Shown here piece by piece: positions 25,631-34,670 of a DNA stretch of 64,000 bases. Source of the stretch: JAGVSR01 sp963742405 (GTDB lineage Bacteria; Pseudomonadota; Alphaproteobacteria; Rhizobiales; Hyphomicrobiaceae); contig CAVUMB010000007.1 of NCBI GenBank assembly GCA_963742405.1, positions 682,001 through 746,000 of the forward strand. Direction: 5' to 3'. The notes beneath the pieces were generated by a model. The model was given only the letters and a program-made list of their open reading frames with translations. It did no database searches and was not told the origin of the DNA. How positions within the stretch are numbered: the stretch's first letter is position 1; each line of letters opens with the position of its first letter. A program made the position numbers and the translations under genes.

Positions 25631-28600
25631 TTAGGAACGACGGCCACCCGCGTCAAGGCTGCCCAGATCGAGCTGCCACAGATCGTCGCTATATCTATCT
25701 AGAATTGCTTGGGGAATTTCCATGAGATGCGGCACTTCCGTCCATAGCAGTGCAGCGCGGACGACCTTGTCGCGGTAGATCTCTTTAAGCGCAAGTCTGT
25801 AAGCGGCGAGCTGGTAGAGGTAAACCGGCGCGACATCCGCAATGGCAGCCGGGGCGGCCCGGTTGGTCTTGTAGTCGATAATCAGGACAGCATCGTCCGT
25901 CACGGCAAGGCGATCGAGCTGCCCCGTTAGCTTCAACGCCGGTCCGCGGCCGGACGGATGCGGGATCTCGGCGACGATCGGCACCTCCGCTCGGCTCGCA
26001 GCCGAAAATAGCACGCCGAACGCCGGATGATCGACGATCGCCAGTGCCTCTGTCGCGATGCTGTGTCTTGTTCGCGCCGGCAGATGCCCGGCGCGCGTCT
26101 CGAGGTAGACGGTTGCAGCTGCGGCTCGCCGTTCCGGCCGGACACCGGGCAGATGCTCAAGCAACGCATGTGTCAGCGTACCCCGCAGAAAGCGATCACC
26201 GCCAAGGCCAGCACCGTGCCGCGTGCCGCGCGCCGGCGCGATGGCGGATGGTTCGGCCAGGGGATCGGCTGCCGGTTCCTTCGGCAACGGCTCACCGTCA
26301 TCGTCGCTGTCGTAGGGGGCCAGTCGAGACGGCGCCAACGGGATGCTGAGAGATCTCTCCCGCGGAGCCGGTGTGGACGCCCAGGGCGGCCGCTCCTGCG
26401 CGGCGACGTCGTCGGTGCCGATATTTGCCTTGCCATCGGGGCCGGTTCCATCGGCCTGCGCCACGTCAGACCGGTACAGTATCGCGTCATCGCCGGGTGC
26501 GTCGGGTGACACATCGAGCGCCGCGCAAACGAGGTCGAACCAGCAGCCACCTTCGCGTCTGGGCTTTTTGTTTCTCTCAAAACCGGCCACGATGAGCCGA
26601 TCCCGCGGCCGCGTCATCGCAACGTACAGCAGCCGGTTGCGCTCATGCTGATCGCGAGTTTGGGCCAGTTCGCGCGCCTTTTGGATCGGCTCCAGGATGC
26701 CGGAGCCCGGAATGGGCCAGACGAACGGCGCCGCATCATTCGGTGATCGGCGCAAAGCCTCCAGCACCAGTGGCCTGCCGCCGCCGCCACCGCCAGCTCC
26801 CGTCGCGCACGTGTCCGGCAAGAAGACGATCGGCGCTTCAAGCCCCTTCGCGCCGTGCACCGTCATCACTCGCACTTCGTCGCGGGCGTGCTCGGTGTCG
26901 CGCTTGATCTCACGCTCGTCTTCGGCCAGTGCATACAGAAATCCGGTCAAAGAGGCTGGAGCCCCGTCGTCGTAGGTCAACGCGACGTTGAGAAATTCGT
27001 CGATCGGATCGACAGCGTCGGGTCCAAGTCGGCCGATGAGCTTGGCGCGCACCTCATCGCGGTCGAGCAGGCTCGCCCAGAATTCAAAGGGCGGTGTGAA
27101 GTCCGCCGCTTTGCGCCATCGCTTCAGGGTTTCGCCGGCAGCGGCATAGCGAACATTCGCATCGGTATGGCCGAGCAGAGACTTCCAGAGCGTGCCTTTG
27201 CGCCCATGCGACAGACTGCAGCAGATCGTCATCGTTGAAATCGAAGATCGGGCTCTTCAAAACCTCGGCCAGTGCCAAATCGTCTTCAGGCAGGGTCAGA
27301 AAGCTGCCGAGAGACATCAGATCCTGCACGGCAATGTGCTGCGTCAGCGCCAGTCGGTCCGCACCGGCAACGGGCACACCCGCCGCTTTCAAGGCCGCCA
27401 CCATTGGAACGGCGAACGGCCGGCGTTTGCGTACCAAAATTAGGATATCGCCAGCCCGCACGGCGCGGCCGGCCGACGGCAGCAGTTCACCGGTGTCGAG
27501 CCATCCGCGAATGGTGGCGGCGATCCGGTTGGCAAGCCGCAGCGATGGCGCCGTGACCGACGTCTCATCCAGCGGCGACCACGGGTCGGCTGCGGCCCCG
27601 TCGATCCAAGCCTCGGGACGCCAAATTTCGACGCATCCCGCCTGACCCAATCGTTTGGCGATATGGCGCATTCCGGCGGGTCCGGCCGGCACACCCGGAG
27701 TTCTGTCCATGTCGGCGAACACCGTATCGACGGCATCCAGCACCGGAGCCGTCGTTCGAAACGATACGTTGAGATCGACGCGATGAAACGGTGCCCCGGA
27801 GTCGCGTGCCAGCGCGGCAAACCTGTCGCCCATGCCGGCAAACATTTCCGGAGCCGCACCCTGGAAAGAGTAGATCGACTGCTTCTCGTCACCGACGGCG
27901 AAGATCGTACGAACATCGTCGCGCGTTCCGCTGCCCGCAAAAAATTCCTCCGCGAGCCGCCCCACGACCTGCCATTGCGACGGGCTGGTATCCTGGCTTT
28001 CGTCGACGAGCAGATGTTCCAGGCCGCTGTCGAGTTTGTAAAGAACCCACTCGGCGGAGCTTTTCGTGGCGAGCAGCGTCTTTGTCCGAGCGATGAGATC
28101 ATCAAAGTCGAGAGCCGCCCGCCGCGCTTTGGCCTCGTCGTAATTCTGCAGCACGGCATCTGCGAGCCGGTACAGTGCGACAGTCGCCTCGACAACCTCG
28201 CAGCCCTTGAACTCGGCCCAAAGCGCCACGAATTGCCCTTGAGCCCGTGTCAGCAAAGCGTCTTCCACCGGGTGCGCGTTGGCGAGCGGCGTCGTCATCA
28301 GAGATTTGCGCGGCTCACCTTTTTCGGTCAGAAACAACTCACGGATGCGATCAATTCGCGTCGTCGGCTTGCGAGCGGCAGCGATCGCACGCAGGCACTT
28401 GGCGCGATCCTGATCCGTTTTGCCGCCGCCGGTCAAAATGTCTGACAGGCGCGCACAATCGCTGTCGCTAACGAGCGTAGCGAGATCCGCAGTCAGCGTT
28501 TCGCTCGTCACCGCTGCCCGGACAGAGAAATGCCGACGCAGCATGGCCTCCGACTTTGCCAGACCCTCTTTCGCACTCGGCAATCGCACCGCGTCTTCGA

Positions 28601-29237
28601 TCCACCGACGTTCGTTTAGCGCCGCAGTCAGCACATCGTCGAAGCGGTCGTCGGCCGCGCGCGTCACGGCGCAGGTGAGCGCTTTGCCCAGCGGTGATCC
28701 CGGTCTATGGCACGCCTCGACCAGCACGCTATCAATCGCCTGCCGCCGCAATTCCCGCGCCTCGACCTCATCCAGAATGGCAAACCCCGGAGTCACGCCG
28801 GCTTCGAGTGGAAACCTCTGCAACAGACGTTCCGAGAAAGCGTGGATCGTTTGAACCTTGAAGCCGCCCGGCGTCTCGATCGAGGCCGTAAACAGGGTCC
28901 GCGACCGCGCCGCCTCTTCCCGCGTGGGCGTCCGCGAGAGGAGTTTGGTCAAATCGGCGTCGAGCGCCGCGGAGGTCATGGTCACCCACCGCGCGAGATC
29001 GTCGAAGACCCGTTTCGACATTTCCGACGCCGCTGCCTTCGTGTAGGTCAGGCAGAGAATTTTTTGCGGCGCCACACCGGCGAGCAGCAATCGTAACACG
29101 CGCATTTTGAGAACGTGCGTCTTGCCGGTTCCGGCGTTCGCGCTGACCCAAACGGACGCGGCCGGATCTGACGCTTGATGTTGCACGCAGGTTGTGCGCG
29201 CCAACTCGGCGTCAAGATCGATCATCCGGGCATTCAT
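25631..29237 (-). pseudogene. addA: double-strand break repair helicase AddA, one frameshift
   Basis: AddA is the UvrD-like helicase-nuclease subunit of AddAB, which resects DNA ends for recombination. The start at 29237 (MNARMIDLDAELARTTC) overlaps the addB stop by four bases. Visible motifs are the P-loop WVSANAGTGKTHVLKMRVL, LCLTYTKAAASEMSKRV, VQTIHAFSERLLQRFPLEAG, the helicase motif DESQDTSPSQW, FAVGDEKQSIYSFQGA, and further on RVMTVHGAKGLEAPIVFLPD. The C-terminal nuclease has VLIIDYKTNRAAPAAI. The frame changes near 27208 within LLQSV/HGRKGTLWKSLL, consistent with two missing bases or one extra. Both halves are otherwise normal, about 1200 residues together, so a sequence error is the simplest explanation. 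Confidence 0.9.
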
Positions 29238-32200
29238 GCCTCTGCATCCTCCGGAGCTTCGCCTTCGGTGGCCGTCCACTCTGCAACGCGCGCCAAATGC
29301 GCATATTCATCGAACGCATAGGAAAAGCCGGACCTTCGCACCGGACGATAAGGCGTTTGCGGGTCATCGAAGCGCGCGATGTGCTTCACAAGACCGGCGA
29401 GCGTCCGGGCGGCAAGATCAGCGATATCCGGACATTTAATGCAGTCGTCCGAGCCGGGCGGTTCCCCGCCCGAGGCGCGAATGTAGCGCAGTTCCGCGAT
29501 ATTGCGCTTGGCCACGCCGGCAAACCCCGTGTCGAGCGCGATCGCGGCTTCAAGCGGCAACTGCGGCGCACGGCCTTCGTTGACCTTCTTGGAGTTGGGA
29601 GGCGTACCCGTCTTGTAATCCGTGATGATGAGACCGCGCGGCCCGACATCGATGCGGTCGGCGCGGGCCGTGAGCGTAAATGGCCCGCCCGGCGCTGCAA
29701 ACACCAATTGACCGCTTGTTTCTGAAACAACGGTTTCGATCAACGCTCGACGAGCGGGCTCCGTTTCCGCAAACCATTCGGCAAAACGCAGAAAACGCGG
29801 CACCCAGAATGCAGCAATTCGTGGATGCGTGCGGTACGCCTCCAGAATGCCCGTTGCCTTCTCGGCGAGCGCAGCCGCAATGTCGTCTGGCAACGCGGAC
29901 GGGTGCGCCTTGGCAAACAACGAGAGCGCTTCGTGGATGATGCTGCCGCGCAGCGCCGGTCCCGGTTCCGTGCCGAGCGGGTCCAGTGCCTCGAGCCCTA
30001 AAATCTCGCGCGCGAAAATGGCATAGGGGTTGCCAATGAATTTTTCGACACGCGAAACCGATAGCTTGCGCGGCCGCACGCTCAGCGGCGGGCAAGGCTC
30101 CGGACATTTTGCGCTAGGCCGGCGCGCGATGACATCCCGTTGTCGCGCCCACGCGAGCCACGGCAGAGCCGGCCGAAGCTCGTCCCGCGCTCCCGCTCCA
30201 TCGAGTAGGGCTTGCAGCCGCAGCAGCCAGCGAGACGGCACCGCCGGAACGCCGTCCACCTTCTGCGCTCGCGTCAAGATCACTTGGCGCGCACCGAGCA
30301 ACGACATGAAGTCGTGCGCCGCCTGCCCGATTTTTTCTTCCGGCGACGGTAGCTTCAGATCGCTGCGCATGGGCCGATTAAGCCATGGCCCGGGATCGGC
30401 GGATTCAGGCCAGGTTCCGTCGTTGAGTGAGCCTAGAATGACGATGTCAGGCTGTTGCAAACGGGCTTCGAACGGCCCCCAAATGAACAGCCGAGGATGG
30501 ACAGGCACGCGCGGCCGCACGTTCAAGCCGGCAACGAGACTGCGATACAGATCGGGATAGTCGGCGGCCGGGATCGAGACCGGCGGCAACGCGTCGTCGA
30601 GCAACTCGGCAAAAAAACGCTGCGCAGCATCCCCCGCCTCTCCTTGCCACAACGCTATCGGCGCAGTCTCACCATCCGGAAGCCGGGCAAGATTTTCGGC
30701 AACCGCGACATGTGCTCGTGCCAGCTCCGCAATCGTATGCTCTTCGACCGCCGAAGTAATGGCCGCTAATGGTTTGAATGCGCCGCTCAGCGATTGAACA
30801 AGATCATGCGCCGCATTCCAATCCTCAGCCCACAGTCGGCGCACGGCTTTGTGCCGACGTTCGCCGGTGTCTGCCTCGTGCTGAGCCTTCTCGATTGCCG
30901 CCGCCACACCCTCCAGCCCTTGTCCGAAGAACGGCGTGCGGAAAGCTGCAATTTCCAGCGCCCGCGCCGCACGCCGGATTGCAAAAGGATCGCACCCGAG
31001 CCGCGTCAGGGGATGCTTCAACAACGACATCAGAGTTGCTGGCGCGTAGCCGTCGGCATGCGCGGCGATCACAAGGTCTAAAAAGGTGCCAGGAACGGTT
31101 TTCGCAAACGGCCGGCCAGCAGAATCGTCAACGCGAATGCCCCAGCTTTCGAGCCGGATGGCGACGCGCCGCGCCAGCAGACGATCGGGCGAAACGAGTG
31201 CTGCGGTGCGGTTCGGTGTCTCGGCGGCATGCCGCAGAATGAGCGCGATTGTTTCCGCTTCGTCCTGCGCAGAGGACGCTTCGACCAGGCTGAGGCCATT
31301 GAGCGCCGCCGCGCGCGTTGTTGTGTCAGCCAATTTGGCAACATAGCGGTGCCATTGCCCCGTCGTACGCGATGGCCGCAAGGCTTCTGAAATAAGGGTT
31401 TCGCGCGCCGCCTGCCGTGGTTCGACAGCGGCTCCCGGCAGCACGGCCACATCCTCTCGCGTTAAACCTAGGGACTTCAGAAGCTTTGCCAAGCCATGTT
31501 GGGGATGCTCTGCATGGGCATTCTCCGGATTGTCGGCGAGAATGTCGTCCCAGCTGGCATTGTCGAGACTAAGGTCGAGCGCCGGCAGTACGATCGCACC
31601 ATTCGGCAAAGCGGCGACTGCGCGCATCAGCTGCACGGTCGCCGGTACGGAGCCGGTCACCCCCGCGACAATCACTGTCCCTTGCGGCGGTGAGTGCGTG
31701 AGCCGTTCCACGTCCGCCCGGATCACTGCGTTGCGCCGTTCCGCCGGCGACAGCAATCCATTGAGCTGGAGATAAGAAGGCCAATGGGTGGTCACGATCT
31801 GGAGAAATTGCAGCGTCTTCTGCCAGTGCTCGGAGAAGTTCTCCGGTACAAGCGAGCCAAGATCGTCCAGCGATACGCCTTCTGTTTCCACCATGTCCAT
31901 CAGGTGGGCGAGTTCAGCCGCCAGCATTGCGGCTTGCGCTGGCGTTGCCGCACCGGCCGCGACAGTTTCAATGCCGCCATCGTCGCGCCCGCGCATAGCC
32001 TCCGACCAGCGCAACACGAGCTGCGTCAACACCAGTCGCCGGTGCATCTCGCTGATCGCGGGACCGAGCACCGCGCCGCGTTCGCCGCGGGCCGCATCGG
32101 TGACAAGAGACAAATCTTCATCACCCTCCGAGATTGGCAGGATCGAAGGCAGCAACATGGCGCGTCCGTCACCGGCAGCCAGGAACGCATCCTGCAACGC

Positions 32201-32383
32201 TCGCGTCGCACGCCGCGTCGGCAGATAAAGCGTCACGTCGGTCAGATCGACCGGACTGGGTTTTGGACCGCCCCGTGCTGGTAGATCGCCACGCAACAGG
32301 GCGCTGGCCAGGGCACGTAGAAAGGGCTGGCCGGCCGGCACCGTGTAGATGCGCCGGGGTCCGGCGCTCGCGTCAGCGGACAT
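29234..32383 (-). CDS. addB: double-strand break repair protein AddB
   Basis: Partner of AddA, with an inactivated helicase-like N-terminal part and a C-terminal nuclease of the PD-(D/E)xK type. The 1049 residues start IYTVPAGQPFLRALASALLR and include LYLPTRRATRALQDAFLAA, AGVTGSVPATVQLMRAVAAL, VILGSLNDGTWPESADPGPW and the nuclease residues RADRIDVGPRGLIITDYKTG. It matches the alphaproteobacterial AddB type by length and sequence. It overlaps the upstream murU-like gene by 11 bases and addA by 4, so the three genes are translationally coupled. Confidence 0.95.
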   Translation of the reverse strand: MSADASAGPRRIYTVPAGQPFLRALASALLRGDLPARGGPKPSPVDLTDVTLYLPTRRATRALQDAFLAAGDGRAMLLPSILPISEGDEDLSLVTDAARGERGAVLGPAISEMHRRLVLTQLVLRWSEAMRGRDDGGIETVAAGAATPAQAAMLAAELAHLMDMVETEGVSLDDLGSLVPENFSEHWQKTLQFLQIVTTHWPSYLQLNGLLSPAERRNAVIRADVERLTHSPPQGTVIVAGVTGSVPATVQLMRAVAALPNGAIVLPALDLSLDNASWDDILADNPENAHAEHPQHGLAKLLKSLGLTREDVAVLPGAAVEPRQAARETLISEALRPSRTTGQWHRYVAKLADTTTRAAALNGLSLVEASSAQDEAETIALILRHAAETPNRTAALVSPDRLLARRVAIRLESWGIRVDDSAGRPFAKTVPGTFLDLVIAAHADGYAPATLMSLLKHPLTRLGCDPFAIRRAARALEIAAFRTPFFGQGLEGVAAAIEKAQHEADTGERRHKAVRRLWAEDWNAAHDLVQSLSGAFKPLAAITSAVEEHTIAELARAHVAVAENLARLPDGETAPIALWQGEAGDAAQRFFAELLDDALPPVSIPAADYPDLYRSLVAGLNVRPRVPVHPRLFIWGPFEARLQQPDIVILGSLNDGTWPESADPGPWLNRPMRSDLKLPSPEEKIGQAAHDFMSLLGARQVILTRAQKVDGVPAVPSRWLLRLQALLDGAGARDELRPALPWLAWARQRDVIARRPSAKCPEPCPPLSVRPRKLSVSRVEKFIGNPYAIFAREILGLEALDPLGTEPGPALRGSIIHEALSLFAKAHPSALPDDIAAALAEKATGILEAYRTHPRIAAFWVPRFLRFAEWFAETEPARRALIETVVSETSGQLVFAAPGGPFTLTARADRIDVGPRGLIITDYKTGTPPNSKKVNEGRAPQLPLEAAIALDTGFAGVAKRNIAELRYIRASGGEPPGSDDCIKCPDIADLAARTLAGLVKHIARFDDPQTPYRPVRRSGFSYAFDEYAHLARVAEWTATEGEAPEDAEA

Positions 32384-33088
32384 GTTCGAGCTTCAATCGC
32401 TGTTCTGCGTCGGCCAGCGCTTCCGGCGTCCCGACGTGCATCCATACACCGTCAAGTCGAACACCATAGAGCCGGCGCTCCGCAATGGCGCGGTCCCACG
32501 GCTTGTTGAGCGAGAACGCCCCTTTCGGTACGCTTTTGAACAAGCGGGGATGCGCAATTGAAACACCTGTGAACACGAATGGCGCCTCCTGCCGTTCCAG
32601 CCTTCGCGTCAAGATCCCTGTCGGCTCCATATTGAAATCACCGTGGCCCTCATAGCCGACGCTCGTTGCAGCGAGCGCCAGCAGCATCAGGCCGTCCATG
32701 CGATCTGCGTCCCAAGCGGCGATCAACCGCGACATCGAACCCCCGATGCCCTCGATCCACGCCGTGTCGGAATTGTGGATCAGAAACGGCTGGTCGCCGA
32801 TAAGTGGCAGCGCGTTCACGACACCGCCGCCTGTGTCGAGCAATTGGCCGCGCTCGTCGGAGATGAAAATTTGCGGCGACGTCCGGCCCTTCAGATGCGC
32901 TTCGAGCTGATCTGCAAGGTAATGCACGTTGACGATAACCCGCGTAATCCCGGCGGCCTCCAGCCGTCGAGCGCATGGTCGATCAGCGCCCGCCCACCGA
33001 GACGGACGAGCGGTTTGGGAACCATGTCGGTCAGCGGCCGCATGCGTGTGCCGAGCCCGGCGCCGAGGATCATTGCGGTATCGATCAC
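32373..33088 (-). pseudogene. murU: nucleotidyltransferase, probably MurNAc-1-phosphate uridylyltransferase (MurU-like), one frameshift
   Basis: Sugar-phosphate nucleotidyltransferase of about 238 residues. It starts TAMILGAGLGTRMRPLTDMV with the GxGxRxxPLT nucleotide-binding loop and PKPLVRLGGRALIDHAL; later parts include LLDTGGGVVNALPLIGDQPF and LMLLALAATSVGYEGHGDF. Near 32962 one C is missing: restoring it converts DGWRPPG into DGLEAAGITRVIVNVHYLAD. Enzymes of this type are often labelled mannose-1-phosphate guanylyltransferase, but next to an AmgK kinase (here fused to TsaE, 49 bases upstream) they act as MurU, turning MurNAc-1-P into UDP-MurNAc. That assignment rests on context. Confidence 0.8.
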
Positions 33089-33137
33089 GAATGAGCTCCG
33101 TTGCGGCGAATGCGGCTAGGACAAGGGACCCGCGTCC

Positions 33138-34670
33138 TCAGATCCCGGCGGGAAAATGCAGATCGTACCATCCTGCCAGTTGGGCGAGATCCGGATGCGC
33201 CAGGTCCCGTTCCAGATAGCGCCATATGCGCGGAACGTGACGCAGATAGTTGGGCTTACCGTCGCGTTTCCACAGCCGTGCGAAGATCCCCAATATCTTT
33301 GTATTCCGCTGTGCCCCGAGAGCAGCATACGCAAACCGAAATTGGCTCTCGTCAAACCCCGACTCGCGCGCTGCCACGCTGGTCACGTAGCGCGCGTACA
33401 GCCGATCCTCGATATCGGGGGCAACGTCGAGGCGCGCATCCTGCAATAAGGACACCAGATCAAAGGCCGGATGCCCAATGAGTGCATCCTGGAAATCGAT
33501 GAGGCCAACGGTGTTGTACGCCGTGCCGCCGCGTTCCGGCATGGTGAGAAGATTGGGCGAATGATAATCGCGCAAGGCGATTGTCCGTTCGTCGAGGGTG
33601 CAGATGCGCTCCAGTACGTCCGCCCAGGCAGCATCAAATGTCGCTCGCGCATCGTTGCAAATCGCTGCTCCCTTTATGAGCGGCCAGTACCAATCTGGCA
33701 GTAGCGTGGTCTCGATTTCGTAGGCGCCGCGATCATAAATGCCTATCGGTGCGGCACTCCCCGGGCCCGCATTCCAAGCCTGCACCCGCGCGGCATCGAT
33801 GCCGCGCATCGCCACGAGCGTATCCGTAGCCGCCGCCCACATGGCCTCAAGGTCGCTGCCGGCAGCGACTTCCGACCCAAACACGCGATCGCCAAGATCA
33901 CCGATCAGCATCAAGCCGCGCGCGTGATCGGCGGCAAGGATCTCCGGCACCACAAACCCGCCGGATTGGAGCAGCTTTGCGACGCTTTCAAACGCCGCCG
34001 TGCCTTCGGCCAAATGGGCAATGCGACTGTAGGGCTGTCCGTTCTTGATCGCCGGGCCATCCGGCTGCGGCGGCCAATCCATCAGGATGAGCGGCTGGCC
34101 GTCGTGCATAAGCCGCGCATAGGCCCGCGGTGAGGCGTCCCCTTGCAGGTAAGCGATCGGCGTCTCGGGCTGGATCGCGTTCTGGTCCAGGAATTGCGCA
34201 ATCTCGCGCAATCGGGCAAGTCGATCAGTCCACGAGCCCGCGGCTTGGACGGTGATTTCGCGCCGGTCCGGAGCTTGGCTTTCCGCCAGAATGATGTCGA
34301 GTCGATCGGGGCCAAGCAACGACGGCGCCCGCTCCGGCCACTCGATGAGAATTGCACTGCGCTCTGCCAAGTCCGCGATACCCAGTTCCAGCGCTTCGGC
34401 TTCATCGGACAGCCTGTAGAGATCGACGTGCGCCAGCCCGAGACGGGGCGCATCGTAGGTTTGAACGAGCGCGAATGTCGGGCTCGGCACTTCGGCATCG
34501 GCATCGCCGGCAACAGCGCGGATCAGCGCTCGCGCCAACGTCGTCTTGCCGGCGCCCAACTCGCCGTGCAACGCCAGAGTATCGCCGGGGCGAAGCTTCA
34601 AGGCGATCAGTTCGGCAAGTCGGCGGACGGCGGTTTCGCTGGCCTCAGGAAGCGTCCATGTTGTTGGCAT
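33138..34670 (-). CDS. tsaE: TsaE-AmgK fusion: tRNA t6A ATPase plus sugar (MurNAc/GlcNAc) kinase
   Basis: Two enzymes in one 510-residue chain. Residues 1 to about 150 are TsaE, the ATPase for the t6A37 tRNA modification, with the P-loop LHGELGAGKTTLARALIRAV and SPTFALVQTYDAP. The rest is an aminoglycoside-phosphotransferase-like kinase: YLQGDASPRAYARLMHDGQP, the catalytic loop ALRDYHSPNLLTM and the metal-binding VGLIDFQDALIGHPAFDLV. That domain matches AmgK, which phosphorylates MurNAc and GlcNAc at the anomeric position for recycling. The start at 34670 begins MPTTWTLPEASETAVRRLAE; it overlaps the end of divL by 26 bases. The MurU-like gene follows, so kinase and uridylyltransferase form a complete recycling pair. 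Confidence 0.9.
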   Translation of the reverse strand: MPTTWTLPEASETAVRRLAELIALKLRPGDTLALHGELGAGKTTLARALIRAVAGDADAEVPSPTFALVQTYDAPRLGLAHVDLYRLSDEAEALELGIADLAERSAILIEWPERAPSLLGPDRLDIILAESQAPDRREITVQAAGSWTDRLARLREIAQFLDQNAIQPETPIAYLQGDASPRAYARLMHDGQPLILMDWPPQPDGPAIKNGQPYSRIAHLAEGTAAFESVAKLLQSGGFVVPEILAADHARGLMLIGDLGDRVFGSEVAAGSDLEAMWAAATDTLVAMRGIDAARVQAWNAGPGSAAPIGIYDRGAYEIETTLLPDWYWPLIKGAAICNDARATFDAAWADVLERICTLDERTIALRDYHSPNLLTMPERGGTAYNTVGLIDFQDALIGHPAFDLVSLLQDARLDVAPDIEDRLYARYVTSVAARESGFDESQFRFAYAALGAQRNTKILGIFARLWKRDGKPNYLRHVPRIWRYLERDLAHPDLAQLAGWYDLHFPAGI

